Shown here piece by piece: positions 43,997 to 53,855 of a stretch of DNA of 64,000 nucleotides. Source of the DNA: Ruminococcus sp. (GTDB taxonomy: Bacteria > Bacillota > Clostridia > Oscillospirales > Ruminococcaceae); the NCBI RefSeq assembly GCF_017549005.1, contig NZ_JAFYYT010000035.1, forward strand, positions 1-64,000. The letters run 5' to 3'. Position numbers and translations under genes: made by a program. Within the stretch, counting starts at the first letter, position 1, and the number at the start of each line of letters is the position of its first letter. The notes under the pieces were generated by a model. The model made no database searches. It saw nothing but the letters and a program-made list of their open reading frames with translations, and was not told the origin of the DNA.

Positions 43997-46450
43997 ATGA
44001 GACTGATATTAAAACACACATTTAAGAATATGCTCGCACACAAATTCAAGACATTTCTCCTTATCATTTGTGTGGCGGTATGCAGCTTCACAGCCATGCT
44101 CAGCTTTGATATGAGCGGCTCTCTGAACACGATAATAAGAGGTCTTTACTCCTCCATGATGGGAACAACAGACCTCAATGTGAGCACAAAGTCACCTGTA
44201 GGCGATGATTTCGCAGAAGGACTTCCCGACAGCAACGTGCTCCCCATAGCTGTAATGCAGTCGTCATTCGACAGACATATCGACTTTGACATTTCCTATG
44301 TCAACCGTTCGACTCTTCCCGTATTCGGCTTTGAAGAGGAAGCGGCAAAGAATATGAGGCTTCTCCGCGACGGAGTTGAGCTCGGCAATAAAAAAGCATA
44401 TATTTCCGATAGTTTTGCAAAGGAATTTGAGTTCAAGGAAGGGGACACCATAACCCTTCACGGCGACCGTGACAAGGCTGTTGACTTCACAGTTGCAGGT
44501 CTTGAAAAGAAACAGGGCATCTTCACAAACGGCGAGCTCATAGTTATCAGTTTTGATGATATGAAGGAGCTCACCCTCAGCGGCGATATCGAAATAACCC
44601 AGCTTTTGGTGGACGTTAAGGACGACAGCCGTATAGGCGAAGCTGAAAAGGCAATAAAGAACAAGTACCCCACAGCAAAGGTGGAAAACCTGCTTGAGAG
44701 CAAGGAGCTTCAGGACCAGATAAAGAGCATAACAAGGCTCTTCCTCATACTCTTTGCAGTATGTATGCTCCTTGTTATCTTCGTTACTATCTCCGTTTCC
44801 GAGCGTATGATAGTTGACAAGATGTCGGTAGTCGGAACGTTCAGAAGTCTCGGCGTATCGTCGAAGATGACCACATTTGCGCTTCTTCTTGAAAACAGCA
44901 TTTACGGACTTATCGGCGCACTTATCGGTGTAGGCGTCTACGTACTCGTAAAGAAGCCGATGTTCGATACAGTATTCGTATTCGGCGGACCTGACGCTAT
45001 CAAGCCTGTTATCCCGTCGCCGAAGCCGTATGTATACATAGGCGTTATTTTAGTTGCGATACTCATCGAGTGCCTCTGCCCTATAAAGGAAACGGTAAAG
45101 GCTATAAAAACGCCTATCCGCGACATCATTTTCAACACAAAGGATACGGAATACCGTCCGAGCAGGATATTCACAATGATCGGACTTATACTTCTCGCAG
45201 TATCCGTGGTGACATTCTTCTTCAAGGACAGCTTTGTACTCAGCATGGTATGCTTTGTAAGCTTTATCGCAGCGGCAGCAATGCTGTTCAACTATGTTGA
45301 GCGCTTCATCGCAAAGCTCCTCACAGGGATATTTGCGAAAACAGGCAAGCCTATCGCACATCTTGCTTCTATAGAGGCAGGCTCCAAGAAGAGCTCTGTA
45401 GGAAGCTCGGTGCTTTGCCTTACAGCGGCAGCCCTTGCGATAGTACTTTACATATTCACAAATTCGCTTGTTTCCGTTTACGACCACGGTCTCTTCGACA
45501 GTGACGTTATCGTGCAGATAAATGGTTGCAAGCCTGAGATAATTTCATACGTTGATGACCTTGACGGAGTTGAGAGAACAGTATTCCACTATATGACCAC
45601 TGACAAGATAAAGCTTGACGACCACAAGCTTGACGCCAACATCTTCGGTCTGTCAAAGGTAGACGAGATGATAAAGACGGTTGATCTCTCAAAGGACGGA
45701 GCAGCCGATGACGAGATACTTGTTGACACCATACTCATGAAGAAGTACGGCTACAGCATGGGCGACGAGATCAACATTACCTTCCTGTACGACGGATATC
45801 TTCCCATGGAAAGGACTCTTAAGATCGGCGGAACAGTAGATTTTGACTACTTCAACGGTCAGGGAAGCTCTTTAGTAATAAGCGAAAAGACCTACAAGGA
45901 GATATACAATGATTTCCCGCTGTTCATGCTTGTAAAGGGAAACGACGCAAAGGCTGTAAAGAAGACGATACAGGATCACTCCGCAGATTATGTGAGCATT
46001 GTTTATACAAGACAGGAATATGATATGACAATGGCGATATCAAAGGCAGGCATAAAGGGCGTCCTCAACCTTCTTATACTTATCGGCGTAGCTCTCACAT
46101 TCATAGGAGTAGTGAGCAACCAGCTCATAGGACTCGAGGGCAGAAAGCGCGAATGCGCGGTAATGACGTCTGTTGCAATGCCGAGAAGCAAGCTTTCCAA
46201 AATGTTCCTTATTGAGAATCTCATATCAGCAGGCGCAGCGCTGTTGTTCGCAGTACCTGTGGGAGTATTCATGTCCGTAGTATTCAGGCGTATGCTCATG
46301 GCTATCGGACAGGCAGGACCTAACATAGTGCCTGTAGGCAAGTGCGTGATATATGCGATATTCCTCTATGCGATATTCACACTGGTATCGCTGTTCCCGA
46401 TACGTGCAGTCAAGAAGATGGACCTCGTATCGCAGCTGAAATATGAATAA
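43997..46450 (+). CDS. FtsX-like ABC transporter permease
   Basis: 817 residues with an N-terminal membrane helix (HKFKTFLLIICVAVCSFTAM), a large extracellular MacB-like domain (~45-240), three helices of a first FtsX domain (~248-370), additional central helices (~390-480), a second periplasmic-type domain and a final FtsX domain (~685-810). This duplicated layout belongs to MacB/BceB-like exporters. It overlaps the ATPase ORF region at its end and follows the M13 peptidase gene by three bases, so the three genes form one operon. Likely peptide or lipid substrate; antimicrobial peptide handling is possible but unproved. Confidence 0.88.
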   Translation: MRLILKHTFKNMLAHKFKTFLLIICVAVCSFTAMLSFDMSGSLNTIIRGLYSSMMGTTDLNVSTKSPVGDDFAEGLPDSNVLPIAVMQSSFDRHIDFDISYVNRSTLPVFGFEEEAAKNMRLLRDGVELGNKKAYISDSFAKEFEFKEGDTITLHGDRDKAVDFTVAGLEKKQGIFTNGELIVISFDDMKELTLSGDIEITQLLVDVKDDSRIGEAEKAIKNKYPTAKVENLLESKELQDQIKSITRLFLILFAVCMLLVIFVTISVSERMIVDKMSVVGTFRSLGVSSKMTTFALLLENSIYGLIGALIGVGVYVLVKKPMFDTVFVFGGPDAIKPVIPSPKPYVYIGVILVAILIECLCPIKETVKAIKTPIRDIIFNTKDTEYRPSRIFTMIGLILLAVSVVTFFFKDSFVLSMVCFVSFIAAAAMLFNYVERFIAKLLTGIFAKTGKPIAHLASIEAGSKKSSVGSSVLCLTAAALAIVLYIFTNSLVSVYDHGLFDSDVIVQINGCKPEIISYVDDLDGVERTVFHYMTTDKIKLDDHKLDANIFGLSKVDEMIKTVDLSKDGAADDEILVDTILMKKYGYSMGDEINITFLYDGYLPMERTLKIGGTVDFDYFNGQGSSLVISEKTYKEIYNDFPLFMLVKGNDAKAVKKTIQDHSADYVSIVYTRQEYDMTMAISKAGIKGVLNLLILIGVALTFIGVVSNQLIGLEGRKRECAVMTSVAMPRSKLSKMFLIENLISAGAALLFAVPVGVFMSVVFRRMLMAIGQAGPNIVPVGKCVIYAIFLYAIFTLVSLFPIRAVKKMDLVSQLKYE

Positions 46451-46463
46451 AGGAGAAAGAACA

Positions 46464-47192
46464 ATGGCTAATGTAATAGAAGTAAGCAATGTATACAAGG
46501 CTTTCGGTAAGGGCGAGGGCATGACAAAGGTGCTTTCGGGTGCTTCACTGAATGTTGAAAAGGGCGAGTTCGTATCTCTCATGGGTGCTTCGGGAAGCGG
46601 TAAATCAACGCTTCTCTACCTCATAGGCGGACTTGACAGATACTTTAACGGCAACATAAACGTATGCGGACAGGACATCGGAAAGATGAAGGAAAAGGAC
46701 CTTTCCAAGCTGAGACTTGACAAGATAGGTTTTATCTTCCAGTTCTACAATCTTGTGCAGAACCTCAACGTTGAGGACAATATACTTCTTCCTTCGAGCG
46801 TAAAGGGTAAGAGCAAGGCAGAAATGAAGGAAAAGCTCGACGAGATACTCCGCATAACAGGACTTACCGAAAAGCGCAAGGCAAAGCCCTCCGAGCTTTC
46901 GGGCGGTCAGCAGCAGAGAGTTGCCATAGCAAGAGCGGTTATCGGCGACCCTGAGATAATCCTTGCAGACGAGCCCACAGGTAACCTTGACTCCAATGCA
47001 GGTGGAGAGATAATGAAGCTCTTTTCGGACATCAACAAGCATAAGGGAATAACTATTCTTCAGGTAACACACTCGCACAAGTGCGCTTCCTACGGAGACA
47101 GGATAGTAGAGCTCGTAAACGGCCGCACAGATTCAGCTGCCGAGGCAGCTGAGCAGCCCGAAGCTGAAAATACAACTGAAACAGCTGAATAA
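46464..47192 (+). CDS. ABC transporter ATP-binding protein (MacB/LolD type)
   Basis: 242 residues from ATG at 46464, behind AAGGAGAAAGAACA; an in-frame ATG at 46443 overlaps the permease end and lacks a site. Walker A GASGSGKST, Q-loop [17 protein letters not shown], signature [14 protein letters not shown], Walker B IILADEPTGNLD and H-loop QVTHSHKC are complete. The C-terminus is Ala/Glu-rich (SAAEAAEQPEAENTTE). It is the energy subunit for the adjacent FtsX permease. Confidence 0.94.
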   Translation: MANVIEVSNVYKAFGKGEGMTKVLSGASLNVEKGEFVSLMGASGSGKSTLLYLIGGLDRYFNGNINVCGQDIGKMKEKDLSKLRLDKIGFIFQFYNLVQNLNVEDNILLPSSVKGKSKAEMKEKLDEILRITGLTEKRKAKPSELSGGQQQRVAIARAVIGDPEIILADEPTGNLDSNAGGEIMKLFSDINKHKGITILQVTHSHKCASYGDRIVELVNGRTDSAAEAAEQPEAENTTETAE

Positions 47193-47202
47193 ACAGCTGA
47201 AA

Positions 47203-47249
47203 AATGCCCGGAAGTTCTATGCGTATCACACATAGAACTTCCGGGCATT
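47203..47249. terminator. Long bidirectional intrinsic terminator
   Basis: AATGCCCGGAAGTTCTATG and its exact reverse complement around a nine-base loop form a 19-pair perfect stem between the convergent ATPase and TetR genes. T-runs on the flanks are short. Confidence 0.85.
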
Positions 47250-47264
47250 GATATTTACTGGATA

Positions 47265-47816
47265 TCAGTTGTAATTCTTGAAATAAAGTCCGCCGAAGAG
47301 GCTGAACATTAGCTTTTCGAGGAATTTCACATCAGCTTTCTGATCGGTGAGGATATAGTTCTTGGCGATACTGTTCATACCGCTGGCGATGAAGTCCACG
47401 ATAAAAACGCGGCTCTCGTCGGAAACATCACTGATAAAGTACTTGCATTCCATGAGCGAGCGGTACTGCACATCGTAAAGGAAGTGTATCATATCGTTTT
47501 TCACAAGGAGGGATATAATATGCTTCTTATCGACGATATATCTGCTGTAGCCCTCGCAGAAGCCGCGGAAGACTGCGGAACGGCATGAAGCGGGGTTCTT
47601 TTCGGGCAGAAAGCAGCAGTTATGGCTGAGTTCGTACATGATAACGTTTTCCTTCGTCCCGAAAAGGGAGTAGAAAGTCTGTCTCGAGACCTGAGCTTCG
47701 CGGCAGAGGTCGCTTATGCTTATGTCGCTGAATGGAGTATTTTCAAGAAGCCTGAGTAAAGCGTCGGAGATGAGCTTCTGAGACAGGAGCGCAGATTTGT
47801 TGCTGCCTTGGTACAT
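47265..47816 (-). CDS. TetR/AcrR family transcriptional regulator
   Basis: 183 residues from ATG at 47816, behind GCGAGGTATT. The N-terminal HTH is LENTPFSDISISDLCREAQV then SRQTFYSLFGTKENVIMYEL, the TetR pattern. The ligand domain is not assignable by eye. It is transcribed divergently from the DUF1858 gene from a promoter that shares its -10 region with the opposite promoter, so it probably represses itself and its neighbour; it may alternatively act on the convergent M13-ABC operon. Confidence 0.9.
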   Translation of the reverse strand: MYQGSNKSALLSQKLISDALLRLLENTPFSDISISDLCREAQVSRQTFYSLFGTKENVIMYELSHNCCFLPEKNPASCRSAVFRGFCEGYSRYIVDKKHIISLLVKNDMIHFLYDVQYRSLMECKYFISDVSDESRVFIVDFIASGMNSIAKNYILTDQKADVKFLEKLMFSLFGGLYFKNYN

Positions 47817-47856
47817 GGACAAAATACCTCGCTTTGTAAAAGTTTAGATAAGAACA

Positions 47857-47912
47857 TTGACAAACGTAAATGACTATGATAATATTATATCAGCGGAGCT
47901 GACATTTGTCAA
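47857..47912. promoter_or_regulatory. Overlapping divergent promoters, TetR and DUF1858 genes
   Basis: Plus strand: TTGACA (47857-47862), 17 bases, TAATAT (47880-47885). Minus strand: TTGACA (47907-47912), 17 bases, TATAAT (47884-47889). The -10 boxes overlap and the outer -35 boxes form an inverted repeat TTGACAAA...TTTGTCAA, so RNA polymerase can occupy only one direction at a time. Confidence 0.75.
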
Positions 47913-47943
47913 GTTCCATAAAGCATAAAATGGAGGAAAAAAT

Positions 47944-48144
47944 ATGGCACAGGTAACAAAGGAAACAAAGATAGGAGAGCTTCTCCAGCTTGACAAGGAC
48001 GTATCACCGATACTTTTCAGCATCGGAATGCACTGTCTCGGATGTCCTGCATCTCAGGGCGAGACGATCGAAGAGGCAGCAATGGTACACGGCGTAAACG
48101 CTGACGAGCTTGTAAACGCTATCAATCAGAAGCTTGCTGAATAA
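47944..48144 (+). CDS. DUF1858 domain protein
   Basis: 66 residues. VTKETKIGELLQLDKDVSPI, LFSIGMHCLGCPASQGETIE and AMVHGVNADELVNAINQKL match DUF1858 throughout, including the CxxC pair in HCLGCPA. Such proteins often accompany or are fused to hybrid-cluster proteins and disulfide/iron-sulfur chemistry; their own function is not known. It is followed by an intrinsic terminator and controlled from the shared promoter region. Confidence 0.92.
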   Translation: MAQVTKETKIGELLQLDKDVSPILFSIGMHCLGCPASQGETIEEAAMVHGVNADELVNAINQKLAE

Positions 48145-48153
48145 AGAATACGA

Positions 48154-48196
48154 AAAAGCCATGAAGGAGCAGCCGCTTCCTCATGGCTTCTTTTTT
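48154..48196 (+). terminator. Intrinsic terminator after the DUF1858 gene
   Basis: AAGCCATGA...TCATGGCTT with an interior GGAGCAGCCGCTTCC part and TTTTTT tail. It overlaps by two bases the stop region of the convergent GT-C gene. Confidence 0.85.
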
Positions 48197-50093
48197 ATAC
48201 GATATTATGATCGAAAACAAAGAGAGTATATGTTATTTCGTTTACAACGGTCTCAGCCTGACGAACAGGCTCGTGATCCAGGAAGAAGGTCGAAGATGAC
48301 AGCTTGTTCAGCTCATCGCTGCCTAAAAGCAGGAAGTACTCCTTCTGCAGCGGATCGTCGTTGTACCACTTTTTGGATGACTGATAAGCGCGCCGTCTTG
48401 CGCCGTTCTCATCAACATAGATATCTCGGACCTTAATTTTCTCGCCTGTGATGACTGTGATAGAGTTAGCGTTCCAGAATGTGGAATAGCCCTTTGTCAC
48501 GCCCTCTGATTCGAGGAAGTCAGCAAGCCGATACTGAAGATTATTCTTGTAGGCGTCCTTTTTGATCTCAGTGACATTTGCACAGCTGAGGATTCCAGCG
48601 GCTATAACAGGTATCATGAGCAGTACTGATATCCTTGACATATCAGAAACTTCCGAAACAGCACGGCATACGAATAGTATGCTGACTATTATTGCAGTAC
48701 CGAGCATAGGGATTATGCGCCACTCAGCAGCTGCGAGGATACCGAAGATGAAGCCCGTGAGTACGACAGCCGAAACAGCCCAGTGTATCCATATCCATAT
48801 CCTTAGCATTCTTCCTCTGCGGTCATTGCCGTACTTTTTGTAGCAGCAGGTCGCGATAATTGGAACGACAGCCAAGACAATGGAGGACATGATGTAGATG
48901 AGGTTGTAAATGCCCTTTTCGTCCGTGAACATCACATCGGGGAGATTATCAACGCCGAGCAGCTTCATCCAGCCCAGCGGCAGAGAGTGAAGATGGTCTA
49001 TCCAGGTATTCATGTCCGAAAATTCGGTATTTGCGTCCTGATAGCCTGCCACGAGCTTTCCGACGCACTGATTGTTGATGATAACGCCCACAACAGCCAT
49101 TACCAGGAACATGACCACTCTGAACAGAACAGTCAGGCTTTTTGTGCCGAAAAGCTTCTGCCTGCTGTTGAGGAACTGTTCTGCAAATATCGCACCTGTC
49201 AGCGGGATAGTGAAAAGCGTGAGCCCCGTTACTCCGTCCATACCTGTCAGCAGCATGAAAGCGCAGAGCAGAGAGAAAACGATGAACTTCCATATCTTCT
49301 TGGACTTTGTGCTTTCGCCTTTTTTCTTCAGAGACTTCACATTGCTGTCAAGAGCCATTATGCGGAAGTACATGAACGTACCGACAGCCAGGAAGAATAT
49401 TCCCAGGGAGTAATAAATGGTATGTCCCCAGAATATCTCGCGCATTTTCTCAGTTGAGAGGGTCAGTGCAAGGAACAGGGAAGTTCCCGTAAGAGCGGCA
49501 GGCAGACTGCCTGTGACCTCTCTCATCATCAGCACCAGGAACAGCGTGAGCAGCACAAAGAAGCACGTCATGCCGATTATGTGAGTTTTTATGCTGAGTC
49601 CGAAAAAATGTATCAGCGGAGTCATGATAGTGCTTGTGCCGAAAGGGAGAAAGCAGGCATATTTGAAGTCCTGATCGTAGAGATGACCGCTTTCCACAGT
49701 AGCGTTTGCCCACATGATAGTGTCTGTGCAGTCAGCGTGAAATTCCGCTTTTGAAGCGGTAGTAACGTAGTAACCCGTTATGATGAACACGCTCAGGAAT
49801 AAAGCTTCCGTTACCAGCCAAATCACGATCCTGCTGAGTATATCGAAGCGTTTTTTCTTTGATTTCCCGGATTTTTCAACCTTTTTGTCCGCGGAGATGC
49901 TTTCCGTGCTTTTTTCTTCTTCGGGAGCTGCGCTTTCAGCTGCTCCGTTTTCGTTTTCGGCAGCGACCTCCGTAAGATCGACTATCTCCTCGGCAGTTTC
50001 AGCAGTTTCCTCCGTCAGGCTGATGACTTCTTCTGCATTAGCGGCTTCGGGCGGAGCTTTGCTGTATTCATTTATGTTGTTTTCATTATCCAT
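48195..50093 (-). CDS. Large GT-C-like membrane protein with acidic N-terminal tail
   Basis: 632 residues behind ACAGGAGATAAATC. Residues 1-85 are disordered and very rich in Glu, Ala and Lys (SLTEETAETAEEIVDLTEVA). Then come about 11 membrane helices starting near 90. The first extracellular loop has HADCTDTIMWANATVESGHL and YDQDFKYACFLPFG, the acidic loop expected in GT-C glycosyltransferases of the PMT/ArnT class; the C-terminal ~120 residues form an extracellular domain. It stands last in an operon with a flavin oxidoreductase and a GtrA protein, so a role in surface glycan transfer is likely. The GT-C label is inferred from topology. Confidence 0.55.
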   Translation of the reverse strand: MDNENNINEYSKAPPEAANAEEVISLTEETAETAEEIVDLTEVAAENENGAAESAAPEEEKSTESISADKKVEKSGKSKKKRFDILSRIVIWLVTEALFLSVFIITGYYVTTASKAEFHADCTDTIMWANATVESGHLYDQDFKYACFLPFGTSTIMTPLIHFFGLSIKTHIIGMTCFFVLLTLFLVLMMREVTGSLPAALTGTSLFLALTLSTEKMREIFWGHTIYYSLGIFFLAVGTFMYFRIMALDSNVKSLKKKGESTKSKKIWKFIVFSLLCAFMLLTGMDGVTGLTLFTIPLTGAIFAEQFLNSRQKLFGTKSLTVLFRVVMFLVMAVVGVIINNQCVGKLVAGYQDANTEFSDMNTWIDHLHSLPLGWMKLLGVDNLPDVMFTDEKGIYNLIYIMSSIVLAVVPIIATCCYKKYGNDRRGRMLRIWIWIHWAVSAVVLTGFIFGILAAAEWRIIPMLGTAIIVSILFVCRAVSEVSDMSRISVLLMIPVIAAGILSCANVTEIKKDAYKNNLQYRLADFLESEGVTKGYSTFWNANSITVITGEKIKVRDIYVDENGARRRAYQSSKKWYNDDPLQKEYFLLLGSDELNKLSSSTFFLDHEPVRQAETVVNEITYTLFVFDHNIV

Positions 50094-50114
50094 GATTTAT
50101 CTCCTGTAATGTAC

Positions 50115-50136
50115 AGAGCGCAGTAAGCTGCGCTCT
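50115..50136. other. Hairpin between gtrA and GT-C-like gene
   Basis: AGAGCGCAG-taag-CTGCGCTCT, a nine-pair perfect stem. On the operon (minus) strand it is not followed by U residues, so it is more likely an mRNA stability element; read rightwards it has a TTTTA tail. Confidence 0.5.
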
Positions 50137-50137
50137 T

Positions 50138-50620
50138 TTATCGTTCTTCCTTTTTAGTATAGAGCAGTATCTTTCTTGCAAAGAAGTTCCACAAGAATGA
50201 AACGCCTGTAGAAACGATTTTTGCGATTATCTGAAACAGGCTCGTAGTATCGCCCAGCCATATCTCAAAGAGCTTGGTGATACCAACAGTAATGAGCAGT
50301 CCCACCACTCCGATAGCAGCGAAGCTGAGAAATTCCACCACCTTGTTATCGACCTTTGAGGTCTTGAATATCCAGAACGTGCTTATGAGGTAGTTCACGA
50401 TAAGACCGGCGATGAATGAAAGGGCGTTGGCAATGCAGCCGAATTCCTTCTGCTCCTGAAAAGCGAACCTGAACAGGACATATGACAGTGCAAAGTCCAC
50501 CAAAAAAGCAAGTCCGCCCACGAAAAGATATCGGAAGAACTGTATGACAGTATTGTCGGTATTGCCCACAAACAGCTTCTTGAACTGTCTGCTGCGGAGT
50601 ATCTGCCTGATCTCTTCCAT
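50138..50620 (-). CDS. GtrA family membrane protein
   Basis: 160 residues with four membrane segments. FFRYLFVGGLAFLVDFALSY, NALSFIAGLIVNYLISTFWI and KIVSTGVSFLWNFFARKILL are the GtrA pattern. GtrA-type proteins help move polyprenyl-linked sugars across the membrane in cell-surface glycan synthesis. It overlaps the upstream flavoprotein gene by one base and precedes the GT-C-like gene. Confidence 0.9.
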   Translation of the reverse strand: MEEIRQILRSRQFKKLFVGNTDNTVIQFFRYLFVGGLAFLVDFALSYVLFRFAFQEQKEFGCIANALSFIAGLIVNYLISTFWIFKTSKVDNKVVEFLSFAAIGVVGLLITVGITKLFEIWLGDTTSLFQIIAKIVSTGVSFLWNFFARKILLYTKKEER

Positions 50621-52176
50621 TACTTCTTCTCCTCGTGGTATTCCTTTTCCGTATTGACGTTCCAGAGCGCGGACTTGTCCGTGCTTCCGCTCTTTATAGC
50701 CTTTACAGCCTCAAAGGAGGTGACCATGGAGTGGTCGATGTTGTTGTATCTGTGCTGACCGTTTCTGCCTACGCAGTAAAGGTTCGGGATAGTATCGAGG
50801 TAAGCGATGAGCTTGTCCATTTCCTCATATGTGTCGAAATAAGCAGGATAAGCCTTCTTGACCTTTTCCATGTGAGTATCCAGTACCTCGTCCGCACTGT
50901 CTATAAGACCGAGCTTTACCATTTCCTTTACGCAGAAGTCGGAGAACTGTTTTTCTGTCATGTTCCAGAACCTGTCGCCCTCGGAAACGAAGTACTCCAG
51001 TCCCACCCATACGGTGTGCCCCAGATCCTTTACCATATACGGCGACCAGTTGTTATATATCTGAAAACGTCCCATTTTGACGCGCCTGTCCTGAACGTAG
51101 ACCCAGCAGTCGGGAACGATATTGCCCACAGTTCTCATAGTTGTCCTGTTCTTGAGTTTCAGCTTGGGAACGAGGACACCAAGGGTCATATAGTCACGGT
51201 AGGGGAGACCTGCGGCGATGCGTGCAGCTTCCCCGGGAACGTCGTTCATGCCTGCGACAAGGTCTTTCACAGGCATTGAAGAAATAACGCAGTCTCCGCG
51301 GAGCTCTGTTTCCATGCCGTCTTTCACATAGGTAACTCCCGTAAGTGAGTTGTCTGCATTCTTGCGGAGCTTCTTAACGGCAGCCTCCATTATGATGTGA
51401 CCGCCCAACTTCTTGACTTCCTCAGCAGTAACTTCCCACAGCTGTCCGGGACCAAGCTTCGGGTACTTGAATTCCTCGATAAGAGAGGTATTGACCTTGC
51501 GGTTCTTTACCTTGAACAGCTTTCCGAAGAAGTCCTTGATGATACCCACGACAGAGAGCCCCTTTGTACGCTGAGCTCCCCATGAAGCGTCTATTTCGCT
51601 GGGGTGTCTGCCCCACAGGTTCTCGGTGTAGTACTCGAAGAACATGGAATAGAGCTCCTTGCCGAAGCAATTGATGTAGAAGTTTTCAAGATTTGTTTCG
51701 GGGCGCTTGTGCAGAGCAGCTTTAAGGTAGCTTATGCCGACCTTCACAGTAGTGAGAAAGCCGAAATTCTTTATAGTCTCGGGTTTCAGCGAAATGGGAT
51801 AGTCGTAGAACCTGTCATTGAAGAGTATACGCGAGACCCTGTGCCTTTTGAGCATTACGCGGTTTTCCTTCTGAGGGTCGGGACCGCCTTTCTCAACATT
51901 TACGTGTCTTTTGAGATATTTATCGTCAGAGGATGGCGAACCCTGAGTCGGGAGCATATTGCTCCACCACTGATTTACCTCGGGGATCTTAGAAAAAAAG
52001 CGGTGACCGCCCATGTCCATGCGGTTTCCCTTGTAGTTGACAGTTTTTGAGATACCGCCGATAGCGTTTGTCTCCTCGAGAACAGTGACGTCGTACTCGC
52101 CAGAGCCGTCCTTGAGGAGCTCATATGCAGCGGTAAGACCGGCAGGTCCCGCACCGATTATTATGACTTTTTTCAT
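50620..52176 (-). CDS. FAD-dependent amine oxidase/UDP-galactopyranose mutase-like flavoprotein
   Basis: 518 residues. [20 protein letters not shown] is the FAD dinucleotide-binding motif, followed by [20 protein letters not shown] and [19 protein letters not shown], typical of the flavoproteins related to UDP-galactopyranose mutase and protoporphyrinogen oxidase. [20 protein letters not shown] and [20 protein letters not shown] are conserved late blocks. The partnership with GtrA points to sugar-nucleotide or lipid-linked sugar modification for the cell surface. Substrate unproved. Confidence 0.85.
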   Translation of the reverse strand: MKKVIIIGAGPAGLTAAYELLKDGSGEYDVTVLEETNAIGGISKTVNYKGNRMDMGGHRFFSKIPEVNQWWSNMLPTQGSPSSDDKYLKRHVNVEKGGPDPQKENRVMLKRHRVSRILFNDRFYDYPISLKPETIKNFGFLTTVKVGISYLKAALHKRPETNLENFYINCFGKELYSMFFEYYTENLWGRHPSEIDASWGAQRTKGLSVVGIIKDFFGKLFKVKNRKVNTSLIEEFKYPKLGPGQLWEVTAEEVKKLGGHIIMEAAVKKLRKNADNSLTGVTYVKDGMETELRGDCVISSMPVKDLVAGMNDVPGEAARIAAGLPYRDYMTLGVLVPKLKLKNRTTMRTVGNIVPDCWVYVQDRRVKMGRFQIYNNWSPYMVKDLGHTVWVGLEYFVSEGDRFWNMTEKQFSDFCVKEMVKLGLIDSADEVLDTHMEKVKKAYPAYFDTYEEMDKLIAYLDTIPNLYCVGRNGQHRYNNIDHSMVTSFEAVKAIKSGSTDKSALWNVNTEKEYHEEKK

Positions 52177-52263
52177 GATAAAAGGTCCTTTCCTTGAAGT
52201 ATCATATATATAGACGAAATAAATTCCTGAAATATATCAGTTTATCATTGGATATACTTTATT

Positions 52264-52292
52264 ATTATAGCATAGATGTTGTAAGTAATCAA
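52264..52292 (-). promoter_or_regulatory. Promoter of the flavoprotein-gtrA operon
   Basis: Minus strand TTGATT (52287-52292), 17 bases, TATAAT (52264-52269), about 90 bases before the start at 52176. Confidence 0.7.
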
Positions 52293-52522
52293 GTAAAATA
52301 AGTGAGCAAGTAAACAAGCTGTACACGCATTGGTGCAAAACAGACAAATAAAAACATCTGCAATTGTGCAGGTTTACAAAGTTGAAAAATATTTTTTCCT
52401 TATTAAACGGAAAAACGTTTAATAACCACCGATTTCAGCCCCCTTATGAAAAGCGCTTCGCCAAAGCCATAATAATGAATTGAAAAGGCGCACATAAAGT
52501 GCGCCCTGAAGTCGGTATATTC
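52293..52522. other. Intergenic region with palindrome
   Basis: No gene seen. ATTAAACG-gaaaaa-CGTTTAAT (52402-52423) is a perfect eight-base inverted repeat resembling LacI-type operators but with a six-base gap. It lies between the flavoprotein promoter and the end of thiC. Confidence 0.45.
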
Positions 52523-53836
52523 TTATTTTTCAGTGCAGAACTCGACTTTTTCGCCGTTGAGGATCATATTTGTAGTCCTTACAGCGCACATCTTGCCGCA
52601 CATAGAGCAGGTGTGTCTGTCAGCAGGCGGAGTGCTCTCAAAGTAAGCTCTTGCCTTTTCGCCGTCAACAGCTATCTCGAACATCTTCTCCCAGTCAACA
52701 GCATGACGTGCTTCAGCCATAGCGTTGTCGCGGTCTGTGGCATGAGGTACTCCCTTAGCGATATCAGCAGCGTGAGCAGCTATGCGGCTTGCGATGATAC
52801 CTTCCTTAACGTCGTTTGCGTCGGGCAGTCTGAGGTGTTCCGCAGGAGTTACGTAGCAGAGAAAGTCGGCACCGCTTGCAGCAGCGATAGCGCCGCCTAT
52901 AGCGGAAGTGATATGATCGTAGCCCGGGAAGATATCGGTAACGAGAGGTCCGAGAACGTAGAACGGAGCGTTGTGGCATATACGCTTCTGGAGCTTCATA
53001 TTTGCAGCTATCTCGTTCATTGCCATATGACCGGGACCCTCGACCATTACCTGAACGTCCTTGGCCCATGCTCTTTCCGTAAGAGCTCCAAGCTCTATGA
53101 GCTCAGCTATCTGACCGCCGTCTGTTGCGTCGTCTATACAGCCGGGGCGGAGAGCGTCGCCGAGAGAGATAGTGCAGTCGTATTCGCGGAGGATATCGAG
53201 GACTTCATCGTAATGCTCATAGAACGGGTTCTCGTTGCCTGTCATCATCATCCATGCAAAGAGGAGAGAGCCGCCGCGTGAAACGATGTTCATCTTGCGC
53301 TTGTCTCTGCGGAAAGCCTCAACAGCTCTGCGGTTTATGCCTGCATGGATAGTCATGAAGTCAACGCCCTCCTCAGCATGAGCGCGGACGACTCTGAGGA
53401 AGTCCTCGGCAGTAATTTCAAGGAGGTCCTTTTCAAGGTAGCCGATCGCGTCATACATAGGAACAGTACCTATCATAGCAGGAGACTTCTCGATGAGGGC
53501 TTTTCTGAAAGTATTGGTCTTTCCGTAGTTTGAAAGGTCCATGATAGCCTCTGCACCGAATTTCAGCGCCATATCCACCTTCTGCATTTCGATGTCGTAG
53601 TTCTTTGCGTCGCCCGAGATACCGAGGTTAACGTTGATCTTTGTTCGCATTTTCGTACCGATACCCTCGGGAGAAATGGACTTGTGATTGATATTGCAGG
53701 GAATGCAGACCTCTCCCTTTGCAACGAGAGCGCAGAGCTCCTCTGCACTGATATATTCCTTTTCGGCTATTATCTTCATTTCGGGAGTTATGATACCCTT
53801 TTTAGCCGCTTCCATCTGTGTATGGTAATTTCTCAT
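52523..53836 (-). CDS. thiC: Phosphomethylpyrimidine synthase ThiC
   Basis: 437 residues, the short bacterial/archaeal form. [20 protein letters not shown] at the start, [53 protein letters not shown] and [20 protein letters not shown] are ThiC blocks. The C-terminal [11 protein letters not shown] holds the three cysteines (CxxCxxxC) for the [4Fe-4S] cluster. ThiC makes HMP-phosphate from aminoimidazole ribotide with SAM. It is the last gene of the TPP-controlled operon. Confidence 0.97.
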   Translation of the reverse strand: MRNYHTQMEAAKKGIITPEMKIIAEKEYISAEELCALVAKGEVCIPCNINHKSISPEGIGTKMRTKINVNLGISGDAKNYDIEMQKVDMALKFGAEAIMDLSNYGKTNTFRKALIEKSPAMIGTVPMYDAIGYLEKDLLEITAEDFLRVVRAHAEEGVDFMTIHAGINRRAVEAFRRDKRKMNIVSRGGSLLFAWMMMTGNENPFYEHYDEVLDILREYDCTISLGDALRPGCIDDATDGGQIAELIELGALTERAWAKDVQVMVEGPGHMAMNEIAANMKLQKRICHNAPFYVLGPLVTDIFPGYDHITSAIGGAIAAASGADFLCYVTPAEHLRLPDANDVKEGIIASRIAAHAADIAKGVPHATDRDNAMAEARHAVDWEKMFEIAVDGEKARAYFESTPPADRHTCSMCGKMCAVRTTNMILNGEKVEFCTEK

Positions 53837-53855
53837 TGTATTATTCTCCTGTTGA

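Noticed and set aside
50620-52176. Calling the flavoprotein a true UDP-galactopyranose mutase (glf)
   Set aside because: The FAD motif fits, but length (518 versus about 370-400 residues) and later blocks differ, so only a family-level name is given.
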